Source: Paenibacillus durus (GTDB taxonomy: Bacteria; Bacillota; Bacilli; Paenibacillales; Paenibacillaceae). From it: DNA of 64,000 nucleotides. The notes below the pieces were generated by a model. That model made no database searches, was not told where the DNA came from, and saw nothing but the letters and a program-made list of their open reading frames with translations. The stretch is taken from contig NZ_CP009288.1 in the NCBI RefSeq assembly GCF_000756615.1, positions 3,720,001-3,784,000 on the forward strand, written 5' to 3'. The position numbers and the translations under genes are program-made. Of this stretch, positions 62,598 to 64,000 are shown piece after piece (the stretch's first letter is position 1; the number at the start of each line of letters is the position of its first letter).

Positions 62598-63632
62598 TTA
62601 AGCCACTTTTCTTGATTGAATAGTTCTCGTGAATTTAGCGGTAAAGCTAGCTATTGATTTTTTTAGCAAAAATGCCATTAGTAAAGTAATTAAAATGCAA
62701 ATTAGATTATATATAAAATTGTCTATACTTAGATTTCCGCTTATTTTAGCAGTAATATTTAAAACCCTTTCATGGATCAAATATATTTCAAGACTGTGTG
62801 TACCGCAGAAAGTTAAGAAGATAAATTTTTTAATACCAAGCTTTGAAAGGGTTTGTAAAAAGGCTGCCGCAAACATACACAAAGGTAATGTAATTAAAAT
62901 AAATGGATACCAAAATAAGCCATAGTGCCATGAAAATTCATATGGTAAATTCTTTATACTTACAGCTAAAAAGATTAAACCCAAAATTGCCATCACTATA
63001 TTTACTACTAAATGTAACAAGTTAGCTTTTTTACGGGTCTCAATCCAATAACCTACAAGAAACCCTATGAAAAATATTGGAATTCTTATAGTAAAAATAT
63101 TTAGATAAGATAGAGGTGTTGGTGTAATAACAACAGTTATTAGTAATCCAATAAGAATAGCCGCAGCAACTGAAATATACTTGTTTTTCGACTTGAAATA
63201 GTGCATAAATACGGGTGTAAGTAAATATAGAACCAAAATTGCTGGGACATACCAATCAAATTTATTTTTAGAGTCCACCCAAAAACTTAGTGTGGTCAAA
63301 TTCAAAACTACATCTGTAAGCGACATTTCACCAACATACCAATAAAGGAGACAAATAATAAATACAAATATCATATAAGTTGGAATAATACGCAGTAGTC
63401 GTCTCTTATAAAATGTTATAACGTTATTGTCTTTCTGCCACGAGAAATATAACCCCAAACCAGATAACATCAAAAAAATATCTACTCCTCCATATCCGAT
63501 TGTTTTAAATGTATTAATGATTGGAAAAGAGGAGGTATTAATCGTAGAGTGAAAAAATACAATCCATAATATGGATATCCCCATCAGTTGAGTACGGTAT
63601 GTACTAATTAACTTATAATTAAAATATTTCAT
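62598..63632 (-). CDS. Acyltransferase family 3 membrane protein
   Basis: A 344-residue integral membrane protein with about ten hydrophobic segments, of the type that O-acetylates cell-surface sugars. The family features are the N-terminal ISILWIVFFHSTI with His28, the YGGVDIFLMLSGLGLYFSW stretch and the FYKRRLLRIIPTY motif. The gene is far more AT-rich than its neighbours and lies beside a tRNA gene, which suggests it was acquired. ATG at 63632 has AAGGAGG ahead. The substrate is unknown. Confidence 0.88.
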   Translation of the reverse strand: MKYFNYKLISTYRTQLMGISILWIVFFHSTINTSSFPIINTFKTIGYGGVDIFLMLSGLGLYFSWQKDNNVITFYKRRLLRIIPTYMIFVFIICLLYWYVGEMSLTDVVLNLTTLSFWVDSKNKFDWYVPAILVLYLLTPVFMHYFKSKNKYISVAAAILIGLLITVVITPTPLSYLNIFTIRIPIFFIGFLVGYWIETRKKANLLHLVVNIVMAILGLIFLAVSIKNLPYEFSWHYGLFWYPFILITLPLCMFAAAFLQTLSKLGIKKFIFLTFCGTHSLEIYLIHERVLNITAKISGNLSIDNFIYNLICILITLLMAFLLKKSIASFTAKFTRTIQSRKVA

Positions 63633-63781
63633 AAAATACCTCCTTCAGAACTGATATATTAATAATAATACAAAATACCCTTTATTTATATAAACATTTC
63701 ACAGATTTATGATATCCCCAATATTTGTACGCCGCTATCCCCCCTACCCGTAAAAATGCTAAAAAAACATTTAGAATTATA

Positions 63782-63811
63782 TAGATATTTCAGTACTCCT
63801 ATGCTATACTG
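63782..63811 (+). promoter_or_regulatory. Putative promoter of the right-edge RNA
   Basis: A good -10 TATACT (63805-63810) lies 17 bases after TAGATA (63782-63787), a weak -35. It would start transcription near 63817, at the beginning of the structured RNA. Confidence 0.5.
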
Positions 63812-63816
63812 TCCGT

Positions 63817-63972
63817 ACAAGGAAAGGAGGTGCGTTCACATTAATAATGACATGTTGAACGTATCCCTTACCCGGACCATTGGCTAATGAATCGGCTTTT
63901 GGTGGCGCGGGATACGGATCATGAAAGTTAAGCGCCTCGGGTAGAGAGACCGTCTTCGGACGGTCTTTTTTC
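63817..63972 (+). ncRNA. Unassigned structured leader RNA ending in a terminator
   Basis: CGTATCCC (63860-63867) pairs with GGGATACG (63909-63916). Two other pairings compete with it or form a pseudoknot: TACCCG (63869-63874) with CGGGTA (63938-63943), and GGCGC (63904-63908) with GCGCC (63932-63936). A strong AAGGAGG site (near 63824-63830) is followed by a possible 11-codon peptide (ATG at 63852, reading MLNVSLTRTIG) at poor spacing. The RNA ends in the GACCGTC-TTCG-GACGGTC terminator. It looks like an attenuated leader or riboswitch for a gene beyond the window. I match it to no known class. Confidence 0.55.
63948..63971 (+). terminator. Strong tetraloop terminator
   Basis: GACCGTC (63948-63954) and GACGGTC (63959-63965) close a TTCG tetraloop (63955-63958), followed by a run of T residues. 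It directly follows the structured RNA. Confidence 0.9.
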
Positions 63973-64000
63973 ATTTGCACAGCATTTTGCAAAAAGCTCA

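Noticed and set aside
63817..63945. Right-edge RNA as a T-box (GGTGGCGCGG resembles GGTGG-type bulge)
   Set aside because: The full T-box antiterminator sequence AGGGTGGNACCGCG and a specifier stem are not present.
63804..63992. Minus-strand frame of 62 codons across the right-edge RNA
   Set aside because: It runs through the structured RNA and its terminator, and no ribosome site is visible; the plus-strand RNA explains the sequence better.
1..64000. CRISPR arrays, insertion sequences, prophage genes, rRNA genes
   Set aside because: No regularly spaced repeats, transposase, integrase, phage structural genes or rRNA sequence were seen on either strand.

Overview
The window looks like a chromosomal segment of a low-to-moderate GC, motile, spore-former-type Firmicute, most likely a Paenibacillus or close relative. 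This rests on gene order, which follows the Bacillus subtilis rplS-rbgA-rnhB ... topA-trmFO ... flgB ... sigD ... rpsB-tsf-pyrH-frr-uppS-cdsA-dxr-rseP-proS arrangement almost gene for gene. It also rests on strong AGGAGG ribosome binding sites, very frequent TTG and GTG starts, and a tRNA-Pro gene without an encoded CCA. The genus is an inference. Nearly everything is on the minus strand, so biological order runs from high to low coordinates. Only the comM-like gene, a lipoprotein gene and an RNA leader at the right edge are on plus.

Layout, right to left. At 63.7-64.0 kb a promoter, a structured RNA and a strong terminator point off the right edge. At 62.6-63.6 kb lies an AT-rich acyltransferase gene beside tRNA-Pro. 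From 61.3 to 57.5 kb come a DUF4097-type lipoprotein, a zinc-ribbon membrane protein, rplS with its leader, lepB, rbgA and rnhB. From 57.4 to 54.4 kb there is a second, detached flagellar-export-like cassette (large FliK-like protein plus a free FlhB C-terminal domain) followed by the YraN family gene. From 54.3 to 50.4 kb are accessory genes: a zinc-ribbon protein, a phosphoesterase, comM-like and an OhrR-type regulator. From 50.1 to 41.0 kb lie sucCD, dprA, topA, trmFO, hslV and hslU. Neither xerC/codV (between trmFO and hslV) nor codY (between hslU and flgB) is present, although both sit there in B. subtilis.

From 40.6 to about 9.0 kb lies a single very large fla/che operon of about 37 genes. 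It encodes the rod and basal body (flgB, flgC, fliE, fliF), the C-ring (fliG, fliM, fliY), the export ATPase complex (fliH, fliI, fliJ), hook length and hook (fliK, flgD, flgE), the export gate (fliO, fliP, fliQ, fliR, flhB, flhA), the placement proteins flhF and flhG, the chemotaxis core (cheY, cheB, cheA, cheW, cheC, cheD) and sigD. It ends in four less-known genes: a FapA family protein, a 101-residue protein, a SwrB-like protein and a MltG-N-terminal-like protein. A T-run hairpin closes the operon, and rpsB then starts from its own promoter.

The left 8.7 kb is the rpsB-tsf-pyrH-frr-uppS-cdsA-dxr-rseP-proS cluster (translation, UMP synthesis, isoprenoid and phospholipid precursors, intramembrane proteolysis). 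proS is cut by the window edge. The least expected observations are fliQ, whose only sensible start codon is ATC; the unassigned structured RNA at the right edge; and the detached FliK/FlhB-like cassette.
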